A DNA stretch of 64,000 bases from Brasenia schreberi (GCA_036023115.1 JAYKKT010000059.1:8381001-8445000), one strand, 5' to 3'. Positions 18,700 to 31,426 are shown, counted from the stretch's first letter. Notes: generated from the letters alone by a model not told the origin. Numbers and translations: made by a program.

Positions 18700-21289
18700 T
18701 CCTCTCTGGGTAGAGTCTTTATCAACACAAACCAACCATTATCATCGCATATTAATCTTCTCAATTTCCAACAACTTAGAAATTCAAAACATCACGTATC
18801 CAATGATACCTCACATCAATATGCTTAGACCTACCATGAACATAGGATTCTTGCTCAAGATGCACTAGTGACTCTGACTATCACAAGAACACAAACATAC
18901 ATCTCGCAGTATAGTAAAACCAAGTTCATGTAACAAAATTTCTTCATCCAAAGCAACTCCTTACAAGCCTCAGTAATAGCAATGAACTCAATCTTAGTAG
19001 TAGATAATGCAACACACTTTGCAACCTAGATTGTCAAGCCACAATCTCCCGCAAAGGTAATCAAACAACTAAGTAGACTTTCTAGAGTCAACATCCCCTA
19101 CTAAGCTCTGATTATTACAAAATAAGAGATACCTCTTTTGAGTAAAACTATATTCATTAATAAATTTCTTCATCCAAAGTAATTCTTTGAATGCTTCTGT
19201 AATAACAATGAAATCTGCTTTCATACTAGATAATGCGACATACTTTGCAATCTTGATTAACAAGCTACAACAACCTTTATAAAGATAATTAAGTAGTTAG
19301 AAGTATACTTTCTTCAATCAACATCTTTAGTCATAACTGAATCTATATAGATACAAAGAATAAATTTGCAAGTCCAAAACAAAGTTTTAAACTAAAAATG
19401 TCATATAGATAATGCAAAATTAACTTTACATCATTCGGATGCTCTCTACGAGGATTTAAGAGAACGACTTATCACACCAACTATATGATATATAAGGTCT
19501 TCTGCAAATCATTGCATATATTAAACTTCCTACTATATATGCATAAGGAATATAAACTCCTTAGTGTTAAGTCTAAAATGTGAAGCTAGAGGTGTGCTTT
19601 ACCATGATACCTCACATCAATACGTTTAGATCTACCATGGAACATAGGATTCTTGCCAAGATGAATAGCACTCGACTATCACAAAACAAAACATACCTCT
19701 CCCGAGTAAAACCAAGTTCATGCACAAAATTCTTCATCCAAAGCAATTCTTTACAAGCCTCTAATAGTAATAACAATGAAACTTTTCGTAGTAGACAATG
19801 CAACACACTTTTGCAACCTAGATTGCCAAGCCACACCTCCCCTACAAAGTAATCAAATAGCCGTAAGTAGACTTTCTAGAATCAACATCCCCGCCAAGTC
19901 CGAATCAGATAACCACAAAGAATAGTTTCCCAATTCCAAAAATAGAGTTTCAAACTAGAAGTGCCCCAGAGATATCTCAATATCCACTTCACAGCCTTTC
20001 CAATGCTCTCTACCAGATTGGAAAGAAAACGACTTACCACACCAATTGCATTAACTATATCAAATCTTGTGCAAACCATTGCATACATCAAACTTCCCAT
20101 TGCAGATGCATAAGGAACACGTTGTATGTCTTGTTTCTCTTCATCACTAGAAGGAGCTTGTCTAGTGCTAAGTTTAAAGTGTAAAGCAAGAGTGTGTACT
20201 TACAACTTTAGCTTTATCTAAGTGAAACCGTTGAAGCACATTTTCTCAATGTACTTCTCCGTGATAACCACAACTTTGGCCACTCTATCACGAGTAATCT
20301 GCATGCCAAGAATATGTCTTGTCGGGTCTTAAGTCTTTCATGGCAAAAGACTTACTGAGTTCATTTTTCAACATGTTAATTCTAGAAGCATCATGTCCAA
20401 CAATTAACATATTATCAACATAAAGCAATAAAATAATGAAATCATTATCAAAATATTTTTGCACAAAAACACAATGATCATAAGTAGTCTTCTTGAATCC
20501 TCGTTGAATCATAACAGACTCAAACTTTTATACCATTGCCTCGGGCTTGTTTCAAGCCATACAAACTTTTCTTCAACTTGCAGACATAATTTTCTTTACC
20601 CTTCATCACAAAACCTCAAAGTTGCTCCATGTAAATCTCCTCCTCCAAATCATTATGAAGGAAAGCAATTTTCACATCCATCCGCTCAACCTCTAAATCA
20701 AGACTTTGTCACAAACCAAGAACAACTCCTGGAAATAAGTATTCTCATCATTCTTCAACTTATAAACCCACCGATTTTCCAAAGCTTTTTGTCATTAGGC
20801 AACTCTATTGACCTACCAAAAGTAATGGGTTTCACAAGCAAAAATCTTCATTTCATCTTTCATGTGCAATCTATGCCACTTCTTTGGTGTATTTAGTTGA
20901 AGCGTAATTCTCACATTTTCTTTTTGGCGAGATTTCTTTGGAGGAGCAATTCATTTGGAATAAGATTAGGCACTTGGCTTCTTTTAAAGAGATTTCTCTT
21001 ACAGAAATGTTGAGAGATTAGTAGCTTTACTTCATTAATGTTATTTCTTCTTGTTTGTCTTTTTTTTTTCTTTTTTGTAAGAAAGATCTCTATCCTCTTT
21101 AACTTTGTAATATTCTTTTCTTCATCTTGATGGATTTCTTCTTTTAGCCAAAAAAAAAGCTATTCTTTTTTTTCTAATAATTTCTTTTTAACAAGATCAT
21201 AAAACATATAAGCAAAGTCATCATGATCGTAACCGATAAAGATACATTGTTTAATACGAGAAGTAAAAACTATGGGATCTAACCTAAAA
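18700..21289 (-). mobile_element. Ty1/copia retrotransposon 2, scrambled remnant
   Basis: On the - strand from high to low: integrase C-terminal scrap (21270-21190, KQCIFIGYDHDDFAYMF); RT (20890-20290, with KLKKSLYGLKQAR and LLLYVDNMLIVGHDASR); the RT-RNase H connection (20100-19882, MGSLMYAMVCTRFDIVNAIG); RNase H (19836-19612); then a second connection/RNase H set (19560-19070, with KYVALSSMKADFIVITEAF) and a third RNase H piece (19050-18790). Gag, protease and most of integrase are absent. Frameshifts and stops are frequent. The three RNase H pieces share the tag cttcatccaaag(c/t)aa. Confidence 0.85.
20905..21160 (+). mobile_element. Probable L1-type LINE 3' end inserted in copia-2
   Basis: This block interrupts the copia RT/integrase relics. 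It reads like the 3' end of a plant L1 element: a tract ttttttttttcttttttgtaag, then tttaactttgtaatattctt, then a terminal A run (agccaaaaaaaaa). No clear TSD was found. The assignment rests on general resemblance. Confidence 0.45.
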
Positions 21290-21715
21290 AAATTCTATTA
21301 TAAAATAGATGAGTATAGCAAGATATCACAAAATACAATAATATTAATGCCCTTATTCACTATAAAAAGATGGAAAAAAGAAACAAACAATACACAAATC
21401 GGAGAAAAAGACGATGAATAACTCAAAAGAGCCCAAAATAAATCTCAAACCTTCCTTAATGATTTTTTGCAAATATGGTTATCTCTTTGATGAAAAATAC
21501 TAAACAGCCAAAAGAATAAAAAAATATTTTGGTTTGGTTGTCTCAAGAAGAGAAAAGAAAAACATATTTTTCGTGTGCTCTAAAGCCCTCATAACAAAAA
21601 TGTGAATAAACCAGTGTGAAATTACAGAAATTACAATTACAAGTTGTCATCACCTAAAGTAAGTAACAATAACAATAAAACATGGTGAAATTAGATACCA
21701 TGTTACCTCAGCTCT
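21290..21715 (-). repeat. Copia-2 LTR-like repeat, high-coordinate copy
   Basis: This is the partner of 18110-18570. It sits directly against integrase relics, so the gag-protease half was lost or never present. Confidence 0.7.
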
Positions 21716-21956
21716 CTCTCTTCTCCTTAATGAGGTGGATCTACCTGCTCCACGTGAGGAAGAACCCGACACAGTCTCCCCCTCCTCTGGGCGATTGATA
21801 TTTTGGTCTCTCTCTCACACAAGGTTGGTTTTTTCTTTGTTTCTTCTTCAGTTGGTGTATTATGTGTTCTACGCTGGATTCCTGTGCAGATACCAAGGTA
21901 GGTTTCAATATTGCCCTATTAAAATGTAAGCAAGCGTATTTGGATGGCTGAAGAAT

Positions 21957-22966
21957 TCAACGACGACAGCCACGGCCCCCATAATAAAAGTTCTATCCAT
22001 CTCTTAGACCACCCTTCGGACCCTTGTTTAGCAAACCATAACAAGCGGGAGAAGTTGCAACCCATTGGAGGAGGGTAGAAGGTGCCTGAACCTGTAAACA
22101 TCATCCATAATGTACTGAACCTCTAAAATATGCAGCCTTTTGGTATCCCTCCTTAGGGAAGCAACCACTGCTCATTTGTGTTGAGACGTTCTCAGGATTT
22201 CCAGATGTCATTATCTCTCCTCCCCATGCTACTATGTTACCGCCTGATGATAACTCAGGTAGCTCGAAGGATGTCCAATACCCAACGTCTACTCCATCCA
22301 CAAGGAAGTGCCAGTCTCCTGAAGTGGTCTGATCATTTAAGTAACAAAGAAATAAGGAGATCATAAGAAGAGGGGAAAATGCCCATGCTATATCATAACA
22401 AAATCTCTCTCTCTCTACATATATATAGAGAGCGAAGTATGTATGTATTTATATCTACGTATATATACAAAGACATATATTTCTTTTCAAGTTCGGAGGT
22501 ATACGTAGAGCAGTTTGTACAACAATTCGAATTCAGGCATCTGGAAAGACGCATTTGGGATTCAGGCATTTTGGAGCACTTTCTAATGCTGAGAAAGGAA
22601 ATTTTCTAGCTGATGTTTGATATCATTCGGAGGAACTGGGAACAAGTGAGCTATTTTAAAGTGAGAGTGAGAGGGGACTTTTACCATTCAAGCGTAAATT
22701 CTCTTTCTTCTTGAGAGCCATTCAAAACAGCAGCAGTGAGTGGTGCTCTAAGATACCCGTCTTGGAACTACGAAATTGGAGCACTCTGTGTCATAACCAT
22801 AACAACCGCTCACGTAGCCATTTCTCTGCCCAACATTGAACAAAGATGTTACGAGGGATCCATGAGTTCCTTCATATGGTCTTGCTTTAAACTTTTCAGT
22901 GGGAAACGTATGGAGAAACTCAACTAAATGATCACAAGTTTGCATTTCGGATAATGCATTTACCAT
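21957..22966 (-). pseudogene. Neprosin-domain (DUF239) protein pseudogene, C-terminal part
   Basis: The last exon (21957-22328, acceptor cag before ACC) encodes TTSGDWHFLVDGVDVGYWTS, then IVAWGGEI, STQMSSGCFPKEGYQKAAYF and finally NFYYGG. These are hallmark blocks of the plant neprosin domain (secreted proline-directed peptidase family and relatives). An upstream exon (about 22687-22966) encodes YVSGCYGYDTEC and, after a one-base shift, GYLRAPLTAAVLNGSQEERE. In-frame TGA follows SVHYG and a TAG precedes NFYYGG. With the shift, three lesions are seen. N-terminal exons were not found upstream on this strand. It is probably dead; sequencing errors could not easily explain all three. Confidence 0.8.
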
Positions 22967-23749
22967 CTGCAATATTTTAAATATATTTTACAAAATGAAA
23001 GATGATTCATTCACTTGCTTAGTGGACTGTGAAGGATGCATGATTCTCGCTCCCTTTGGACACATTTTTTGTTATTCTATGTTGTTCTTTAACCATGAAT
23101 TGTATGAACTCGGTGGTATTCTACAGAGAAGCTTACTCTTCTAAATATGAAAAGGTGCGGCCTCGGGTCTCCACCGTACAGAACTGGAAAAACCTTGACA
23201 ATTTGAAAATAACGAAGAAATATTATAGTTAGGTCTCCATATCAAAAGAATTTCAACTTTTGTTACAAGAAAAGAAAATTAAGAAATAGAGGAAATTTTA
23301 TCCCATTAATAGGAAGGAACTATCAAATTGATCAAATCAAAGAAAGATGTTTTGAGTTCATAATAATTGACATTGTACAATGCAAAATTCTTTCTTAGCA
23401 TACTGATTTCTTCGACATTAGTATCTTGGAAAGTAATAGTCTTTGTAAGTCTACTCTCATTTCTAGATCAAACGTAATTATTCTTCATTCGCTGAGCTTC
23501 TTTAGAAGGGATCGAGCTGATTTCTTTTCTGATTCGTGCATTTCATACATGAAATGACTTAAAGGGAAGGGCATTACCCAAGCCTTTCTGTCAAAAAGAC
23601 AGTAAGCAGGCCTGTGTATACACAAAAGGACCTTGTCAAAGCAGAAAATCCTGGTTGGGTCAAAATTATTGACATTTGCGGCTTTCAGTCTTTTACTCAA
23701 AACCGGAACACTCCACATGCTACAACAAGAATTCAGATTTTTTGTTTTC
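22967..23749. other. AT-rich gap upstream of the neprosin pseudogene
   Basis: I see no recognisable exon. A - strand frame at 23485-23751 (88 codons) has no familiar motif and overlaps a LINE relic at its upstream end. Confidence 0.5.
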
Positions 23750-23965
23750 ATTGAGTTCGATCCTAAGCGATGTCAAAAGTTAGGTCAATCTTTATTATTT
23801 TTTCTTCTAATATTTTTACAGTATAGTTTCTCACACCTTAATAGAGTTTCTTCTGACTCTTTTTTCTTTTTAGTAGAGTTCCTTCTGACTGTTTTTTCAT
23901 GTGTTCAAATGATATTAAACAATTTTTCTTTATTTTACCATTTATTAGTGTCACTATGATGGATT
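23750..23965 (-). mobile_element. RTE LINE relic (copy F)
   Basis: This aligns by eye with the 3' third of the RTE element on the - strand. gttaggtcaatctttattat parallels gttagatcattctttattgt of copy E. A further block, tttaccatttattagtgtca, parallels tttatcatctattagtatca. It is strongly decayed; ends and TSD are not visible. Confidence 0.6.
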
Positions 23966-24605
23966 TCACTAAGTTTATGCACTGCTAAATTATTTAGTAC
24001 TGTAGGTGGAGATGGTTTTAGATGCGCGTTGAGAGGCAAGACATTGTTGTGGAACTTGATGTCTGAGAGCATACCATAATGAATCATTAGTAATCATTGT
24101 CAAGAATAAGTCTACTAATCAAGTGATTCCACAGACCAGCAAAGAGTCCATTGCATGCACTGAATGCATCCTTTATAAGAAATCTAATGGTACGCCACTA
24201 GCTAGAATCCGAGTTTCCTTCTTCTAAGGGAGCCCCATTAACGTATTCCTACAGAACAATCACTTTTCCAATGCTCCCACTTTTTATGCATTTCTGTTTG
24301 GATTTATTTGCTACACAATAAAACTTTATTTAATCTCAAATAGACAATAGATGCTTGAGCATGATCTTGTTGTCACTAGAGGTATCTAATACACATGTAC
24401 ACACATACACGCCCTCAAACATTCACGTATATATGAACTCTAGCTAAGCAACAAAACACATCACAATGTGCTTTTTGCAAACTAAACATATGCTCTCCAT
24501 GCCCGGTCCAAAACCTCCAATGTCTGTTGAAATCAATTAACAGCCTCATCTCCCATATTTAAATAATTTATTAATACTCAATTGAAAGTTTTCACACACA
24601 CATAG

Positions 24606-24609
<4 letters not shown>

Positions 24610-24675
<66 letters not shown>
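24610..24675. repeat. (TA)n microsatellite
   Basis: A near-pure TA run, directly followed by a 44-bp tandem repeat. Confidence 0.95.
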
Positions 24676-24678
<3 letters not shown>

Positions 24679-24679
24679 G

Positions 24680-24782
24680 GCATCTTAGTTGCATAATGTA
24701 TTTTGGTACATAATCTTTCACAAGCATCTTAGTTGCATAATGTATTTTGGTACATAATCTTTCACAAGCATCTTAGTTGCAT
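24680..24782. repeat. 44-bp tandem repeat, 2.3 copies
   Basis: The unit starts gcatcttagttgcataatgt and ends aatctttcacaa. Starts are at 24680, 24724 and 24768, the third cut after 15 bases. The two full copies are identical, so the duplication is recent. Confidence 0.95.
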
Positions 24783-25987
24783 GTGCATGTGTTTGGTACC
24801 TGCCAACCGGCCTCAATTCAAACTCTTTCCGTGTCCAGCAGCTACCCAAATTCGGGCGAGACTGTAGTCTGATGGTTGCTCTACTGATTGCATCCAAATG
24901 TTAACCTTTCCCTTAACTCCACTGTATTTGCGTCCATCTTCTTTATAAATATAAGCATACTGCCACACATATGCCAGTAGTTTACTCATTTTATAGTTTA
25001 AACTGATTTATCTAATACTTATAACCATTGGCCAAAATGTACTTTTTCCTTAAGTCACAATATCCTCAAAAATTAACCCACGTCCAAAGGGTCAACATGC
25101 CAATGGATCGGATCACAATTGGATCGACCTTGGTATGGATTTGTTCTTAATATAAAACATGTGAATAAGGAATAGTTTGGATAAGGAACTCGTAGATCTC
25201 ATGCATATGAAATTCTGAATTCAAATATACTTTTGCTTTGCTCGTTTAACAAGTCGGGTTAGGTCAGAGTTCACTCTATATTACTCAACTAATACCTTTT
25301 AATAGGTCGTGTTAGAGCCAAATCCATATTGATTTTATTATAGTTACAGAAAAATTAAAGTTAAATTGATCGTAGTTAACTTCTTTAAGCAAAAAATTGC
25401 AAAACCATAAAAGAATCTTATTTTATTACATGTGTGAATAGATATTTTATGACAATTAAGAACCGGCAAAGCATAAAATAAAAAGAGTATTTTCACAAAA
25501 ATATCTTGTGGTTTCTCAAATTTTATACTTTGATATATCATTTCTCAATATTTTGAAAGGAACATGAGGTTTTCATCGTTAACCAATTAGGGACGTGAAG
25601 TTTCAATAGTTAGCAAAATAGAGACATTATAGCTTACAACATTAGTTTCTCATACGGGTTCTTAAAACCAGAGGTTCTTATCTGATTTACAATAGAAAAC
25701 TTAGATCTCTATTTGATTAATAAAGAAACCTCACATCTTTCCTTCAAAGCTAAGAGGTTGAAGTAATAAAATACAAAATTTAGAAAACCATATGATAGTT
25801 TTTCCTAAAGCGAAAACGTCTCAAGCATTACCTTGCGTCTATCAATATCCATAGAATTTGGATGGAAAATGCAAGGGTGTAACGTCTCCATTGTTTGTTG
25901 TGGTATGCACGATAATTTCTTCTTGCATCTCCATATGGCGATAGTCCTCTTTGGACATCCTCCATCTCTTCTTCATGTAGAGACCAT
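24783..25987. other. AT-rich gap
   Basis: No gene or element boundary was recognised. Short frames are AT-rich and without known motifs. Confidence 0.5.
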
Positions 25988-25996
25988 CTTAGAATC

Positions 25997-28309
25997 AAGT
26001 GTTGTTTGTAGCGTATCATATTGTATAATGTTTTATTTCACGAGATAGGTATATTGTGTCATATCATATTTTTTTAAATTAGTTTAAAATCAAAAAATTA
26101 AAAAAAAAATCATGAAAAATCAAAACAATTCTAAACAATTTCTATAATTCAAAAGTTGAGTAAACATTCATCATTCAAATTTAGATGTATAAGTATTTAA
26201 GGTTGAAGCAGTGCACCTTTTAAATCATTAAATAAATAGTATAATTATAACTTTCATAATTGGAAAAAAGAATTATGTATTATAATCAAGATCATCAACT
26301 GAATAATTTTTATCTTCATCTTCCTCTCCTCCTTCTTCAAGATCATCACCACCTTCAATAGTAAAATCAATATCATCATCCCCTTGTTGATATTGTTGTG
26401 CTCATTCCAAATTGATACATTGAATGTCTTCTTCAATTAGGAGTACATTTGTTTCATCATTCTTCATAATTAACTACTCTAAGATATCAAAATTATCAAG
26501 ACTTATTGGATCAAATTGGTTATCATACCTATTGAGTTTAACTTTCTTAATTGCTTGTAAAAATGATAAGTAAAGAAAAATTAAAACTAAAAAGTTCAAG
26601 AATAAAAACTTAATAAATTGAAACATTGAATTAAATACTTAATTAGTAACTCTTTCTTAATTACCTCTATCAAAGCTATGACATTGAGCCGCCTTTCAAT
26701 TAACTCCTTTGTAGTTGTTTTATAGTTAGTTGCATTATCTATAATTAATTTGACTATATTTTCAAGCCCAACCTCCAAAATTACCTTATCAAATTCTTCT
26801 CTTAGAACCTCTTCACTAAGACGCTCCTCTGACATATCTAGTGATATCAAAAACAAAAGTCATTTAGTACAATAGATAAGAAAGTTTAATAAAGTTTAAT
26901 AAAGTCATTTTTTGCTTATCTGTTCATCTATCTACTATGATAGTGCATCATGTCTCATTCGATTTCCTCAAAGTCAAAAAATACTCTTAGACTTCAAGGA
27001 CAGTCTTATACAATAATTTTTCTTTCAACTTATTATAAGATGACATCTTATACCCTAGACTAATGTTATCAATAGCATTTATTGCTTAAAAATAAAAGAA
27101 ATTTGTTGCATTAAATGAAATGTATGAATGATAAAACTATCTCACCACTATAAGGTATGTCAAATCATACAGTTGATCTTAAGTCATATCATCACAAATT
27201 TCAGGTGTAGTACTAAGAGGAAAGAACGACTCTATGTGAGAATGAGATATTCATCTATCTCTTCCTTTTTTGTCACTTGCAACCTCTTTAATAACCTTCT
27301 TCCTCTTTGTTGATGGTCGAGAACTACTACTACCAACCTATGTCCTAGCATCAGAAGGGATGATATCATTATCACCACCACCACCAAGTCCAACATCTTC
27401 TTCCTCAAACATCCATGTATCTTCTTTTTATTGTCTCTTCTCAACCATACTCTTAGTTATATGTAGACATTGTTATTTACTGGCTTATAGTACTCTCTTA
27501 GCTTTGATCGATAAAGAGCAACCTATTTCCTATTCTCTCCTAAATGATGTTTCAAACAAGAAACTCCATCACTATTACCTTCTCACAAAAATTATATTTT
27601 ATTTTCAATTTGCTTCCCTCCATTAATGTACCTGAGTGTCATACTGGATCATCATACCGAGATTGAGATACATAGTTCCCCTTCATGTCATCTTAATTGA
27701 CTTCTAATCTTAATAGATATGAAAATAAAAACACTTCATAAATTGCCACATAAACTTCATAAATCTTAAATCTTTACTTTATAAACCACCAAAACACTCA
27801 AAGAGACTCTAATTTCATATATTATCACAAATACAATAAAAAGATATTCATTCACTTCATATATTTTCATTCAAAAAAGAAAAAATAAATAACATAAGAA
27901 GATAAAAAATAAACATAAAAAAAGAGGAAACAACCCTATACCACAACCACCAGATTGTCACTGATATCGCCGCCAGAGTGATGGTGTTTTTGGAGATCAG
28001 ACCATTGGAGATGTTTGCTTCTCCCTAACCAGAAGTCGTCATGGCAAACTTGAAGTTGCTAGAGCACTCAAACAAAACCCACAAAAACATGGGATTCTTT
28101 TTAGGTGGGAGGATTAAAAGTAATAGGGTGTGAGGGTTAAAAGTAATAGGGTGTGAGGGTTAAAAGTAATAGGGTGTATCGCACATATTGTATGATACAG
28201 GTGAAACTTTCTAATTTGTGATATACTATGATGTATCTTATCATGATTCCTCACAATATGATATGATATGCTTCATATCGTATCATACAAGGAGATATGG
28301 ATAACATTC
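25997..28309 (-). mobile_element. hAT-type DNA transposon, decayed, with TSD
   Basis: The 9-bp cttagaatc flanks both sides (25988-25996 and 28310-28318); hAT elements make 8-bp duplications. Ends are related: left AAGTGTTGTTTGTAGCGTATC; right, on the opposite strand, GAATGTTATCC..CTTGTATGATACG. Both subterminal regions are full of gtatcata/tatgatac motifs. Transposase relics read on the - strand: a BED-like zinc finger near 27660-27560 (DDPVWHSGTLMEGSKLKIKY, then Cys, then LKHHL), a basic stretch near 27290 (RGRRLLKRLQVTKKEE), and a DUF659-type block at 26856-26596 (VGLENIVKLIIDNATNYKTT). Stops and indels interrupt it. The C-terminal dimerisation domain was not recognised. It is non-functional. 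Confidence 0.8.
28110..28178. repeat. 23-bp tandem repeat, three copies, near hAT right end
   Basis: The unit gggttaaaagtaatagggtg plus tga starts at about 28111, 28134 and 28157, just inside the right terminus of the hAT element. Confidence 0.95.
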
Positions 28310-28422
28310 CTTAGAATCGTTACTACAGCAAATAATCTCCTTTCCATCCACGTTCTTTGAAAGAGATTGTTGTATCTATATAACATGTGGTTGCATAAGG
28401 TAAATCATCATTTTATTTCATA

Positions 28423-28682
28423 TAGACATGACCGGTTTCAAACTGGCCCCACTTCGAACAGGGACTAGGAAATGGAACTGTCGTTTTCATAATTTTTTAG
28501 TATTTTTTATCAATTTTTTTATATTTTTTCAGTTCCAAACAGTTTAGGACCTAAATCAAAATTTGCAGTTTCAAACTAAAACTGGAACCAGACCGATCTT
28601 GGTTTAGTTTCGTTTCCTAGTTTTAGGCAAACTGAAACCAGACTTATTGAAACCACTCTTTACGCAGAACCAGCCATCTCTA
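28423..28682. mobile_element. 260-bp non-autonomous hAT-like element with TSD (GGTTCC family)
   Basis: Left end tagacatgaccggtttcaaa; right end on the opposite strand tagagatggctggttctgcg. Flanks atttcata (28415-28422) and atttcatg (28683-28690) match at 7 of 8 positions. The interior has aactgaaacc, ccagttcc-like and ggttt motifs and no coding sequence. It shares its terminus with the elements at 2085 and 3051. Confidence 0.75.
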
Positions 28683-28690
28683 ATTTCATG

Positions 28691-29880
28691 GTACATATAT
28701 CACGAAATGAATGACAATGATTTGCATTCCACAACAGATTTGCTTTTAGGCCTTCTTTTTAGAAAAATAAGGAACACTTTTCTTATTTAAAATCTTCTTC
28801 AAACCATTTTTAGAGATTACAAGAAATGATTGCACCTTGTATTTGTGATATTCTCGCGTTGCTTGATTCTTGATGACAGACTGACTATAGAAGTCTGCAC
28901 AATCGATTATGCCGCCATCCTCAGACTACAAAGGAGAGATGATATGTAGGAACCAAGCTTAGAAAAAGGAAATGGACAAAAGTCAAGTACGATAAATTAT
29001 GTTTGATAAATTAAGTTTATACTAACCTCTATTATTATATTTCCGGCATTTTCTTCTTGTTCCTAGTTGTTTGATTTGTATTTGTAGGTGATAAATGAAC
29101 GGTTTGGGTTCTAAATGTCATGAAACCTTATCTAATAAAGGATATGCATATCAACTCAAATAGACGAACACCATATGTTAGCGAAAATCACTTGATACAT
29201 TTAAATCATTTTTTAGTAATTATTTGTATTTTTGGCACATATTGTTGAAGAATGAGAACTATATATATAAAGAAAACACTGAACTGAATCTTGTCAGTGT
29301 TGCACGGCAACATAAGATGGATGGTTCCTAAGAGGCATGGATGTCTACACAACGCCCCCCTCACATGTCTAATGCATCTTTTGTCCTACTCTTTGTTTAA
29401 GGCTGGGATCTAAGTGGGGCTCTTAGCTCACTCCCCACCCCATTGATAGAACTTGTATATTCCCCTACTAAAGGTTAACGAAATCAGATTGTTGAGTCTG
29501 CGGTGGTGCAGCTTGTTTATAGCATGGCGCTGCTTTGATCCTCGATCTTCTTTGGCTTTGTGTGTGTGCGCGCGTGTAAAACTATCACATATTAAGGCCT
29601 AGGGAAATGTATTGTCATGTGCAGTAGGATCTCTTAAACTGTTAATAGTTTGATGGGCATATATATGAATCTCAGAGTTTGAACTAATATGATATGAATA
29701 TCTCACCTTCCATAAGATATTGGCTTTACTTTCCTGAATTCGTCTATTAGTTTGGATATGATTTTTCTCCTTTGAGAAATAAATAAATTAGATATAAACC
29801 ATTCACATCAGGGTTCCGCTGTGTATAAGACCTCATACATTGCATTGCAGTTGAGATTTAAACAAATCAGGAAAAAGATG
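28691..29880. other. AT-rich gap
   Basis: No gene recognised. A TATA-like tatatataaagaaaac occurs near 29264 but no gene follows it. Confidence 0.45.
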
Positions 29881-29882
29881 GG

Positions 29883-30000
29883 CTAAATTGCACTCAGGGT
29901 ATTAGCCCACCTCACAGGTTTCTCGACTTGTATGATATGGGATGCAAGTTCGACTCCCTTGGGAGTGCAAACCTGGCTTCAGCCTGCTATTGTCCTTACC
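29883..30000 (+). repeat. Candidate tRNA-derived SINE
   Basis: An A-box-like attagcccacctcacagg (29901-29918) is followed about 30 bases later by a B-box-like aagttcgactccct (29946-29959), the RNA polymerase III internal promoter layout. The stretch does not fold as an obvious tRNA cloverleaf. No TSD was located. Confidence 0.5.
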
Positions 30001-30473
30001 TTACCTTAAACTTAACTTCAGAGTTCGGATGAGACCCCATGTATTTGTGCTCAAAATATCATCGTTCTTAGGACCCTACAAAGTTTTACACTAGCTATCA
30101 GCTATATGTATCGCAACCCTCCTTTATTCAGGCTTGGGAATAATCATGTAGGGATGATCTCTTATGCTGGTGGAGTTTCAAAGTCCCATGGTAACAAGAA
30201 AAAAGCAGGGCTATTTTGATTTTCTGCAAGTTTGAGAAGAGTAATTGTTTTCCAATCCATTTGAATTGTTCAACTAATCAAGTTTGTTTATAGACAGATA
30301 GAGAAGAAGTTCCACTTGTTTTTAAGTGTTTATTCCTAATTAGGACGGAAGCTCGATTCATATTTAATGAGACTTGGTTGGTTGTTTCGGCTTGGTTGCA
30401 CTCATTCATATTCAATTTGACTCGGCTTGTATTAGTGGATTATTTATATGCCTCTCAAGACAAGACCTTTCTT

Positions 30474-30478
<5 letters not shown>

Positions 30479-30521
<43 letters not shown>

Positions 30522-30578
30522 TTATTTATTTATTTATTTATTTATATGTATATATATATATAGAGAGAGAGAGAGAGG
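30479..30578. repeat. (TA)n-(TTTA)n-(GA)n compound microsatellite
   Basis: TA run, then TTTA units, a second TA run and a GA run ending at ggatatg. Between here and 30870 are ggttcc/ggaacc-rich repeats like those at 2.1, 3.1 and 28.4 kb, with no clear ends. Confidence 0.9.
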
Positions 30579-30906
30579 ATATGTTTGGTCGGCCCTTATT
30601 TGAGCCACAATTCTGCCGGCCCTTGCTTGCTGCTCACGATGGTATGGAACCGATGGTTTTCAAACCATATACTGGTTCTGGTTCCAAAATTTGACCTTTG
30701 TAGCGAAGTGAAACCAAACCGGAATCCGAATATATAAGAATAGAAACCCTCATAAATCTGGCCCGTGATAGGACTGGAACCGAAGTGCAAGGGGTGTGAT
30801 TCGATTCTGGTGGAACCAAAATTGGGGTAGAACCGACAGTCCCGGTTTACCGAGAGCCGCCAAGCGTTACCTGTTCCCCGTTTCTCTTCTCTAGTGTTTT
30901 GAAGCA

Positions 30907-30914
30907 TTATATAA
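30907..30914 (+). promoter_or_regulatory. Possible TATA box upstream of the membrane-protein gene
   Basis: TATATAAG lies 513 bases before the ATG at 31427. The distance implies a long leader, possibly with an intron, so the link is tentative. Confidence 0.3.
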
Positions 30915-31426
30915 GGTGTCGACGTTAACGAGCGGGAAAATCATATAAGTTGGCGGGTTGTATGAAAAACGAAGAGAGGAGCAGACCAGAGTTCGCGTGT
31001 TGTGGCGTCCTAATAATAACAACAACAACGAATCGCAAATCCTTACTTGCTTCCTTGGCTATCCTTCTCCGTCTCTCCTCAAAATTGGGGAATTGACAAA
31101 GACGATCATGCCTCTCTAGCCTTTCTCCTTTGACAATGTCTGTCAACTCTTTTCATTCTCGGCTTCCCTTCCCTGAATACACCACCATCTCTGATCTCTT
31201 AATTCTTAGCAAAATTTAGCTTTTTCTTTCCTATACTTGATCTTCTTCTTGGTTGATCCTTTGTTGGGATCATTCTTTTCTTTGTCATCCAATTGATATG
31301 AAAATTCAATTCAATGAGTTCTCTAAGATCATACCCGAAAAAGATAACACTTAAGTCATCTTCAGAGGAAAGAAACCTTTATTTTGGTTTGCATTTGCCC
31401 GAGGTATAGTGTTCGTCGTCTCCTTC

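Noticed and set aside
30374..30907. Frames of about 100 codons on both strands
   Set aside because: They run through a TA/GA microsatellite and ggttcc-type repeats.
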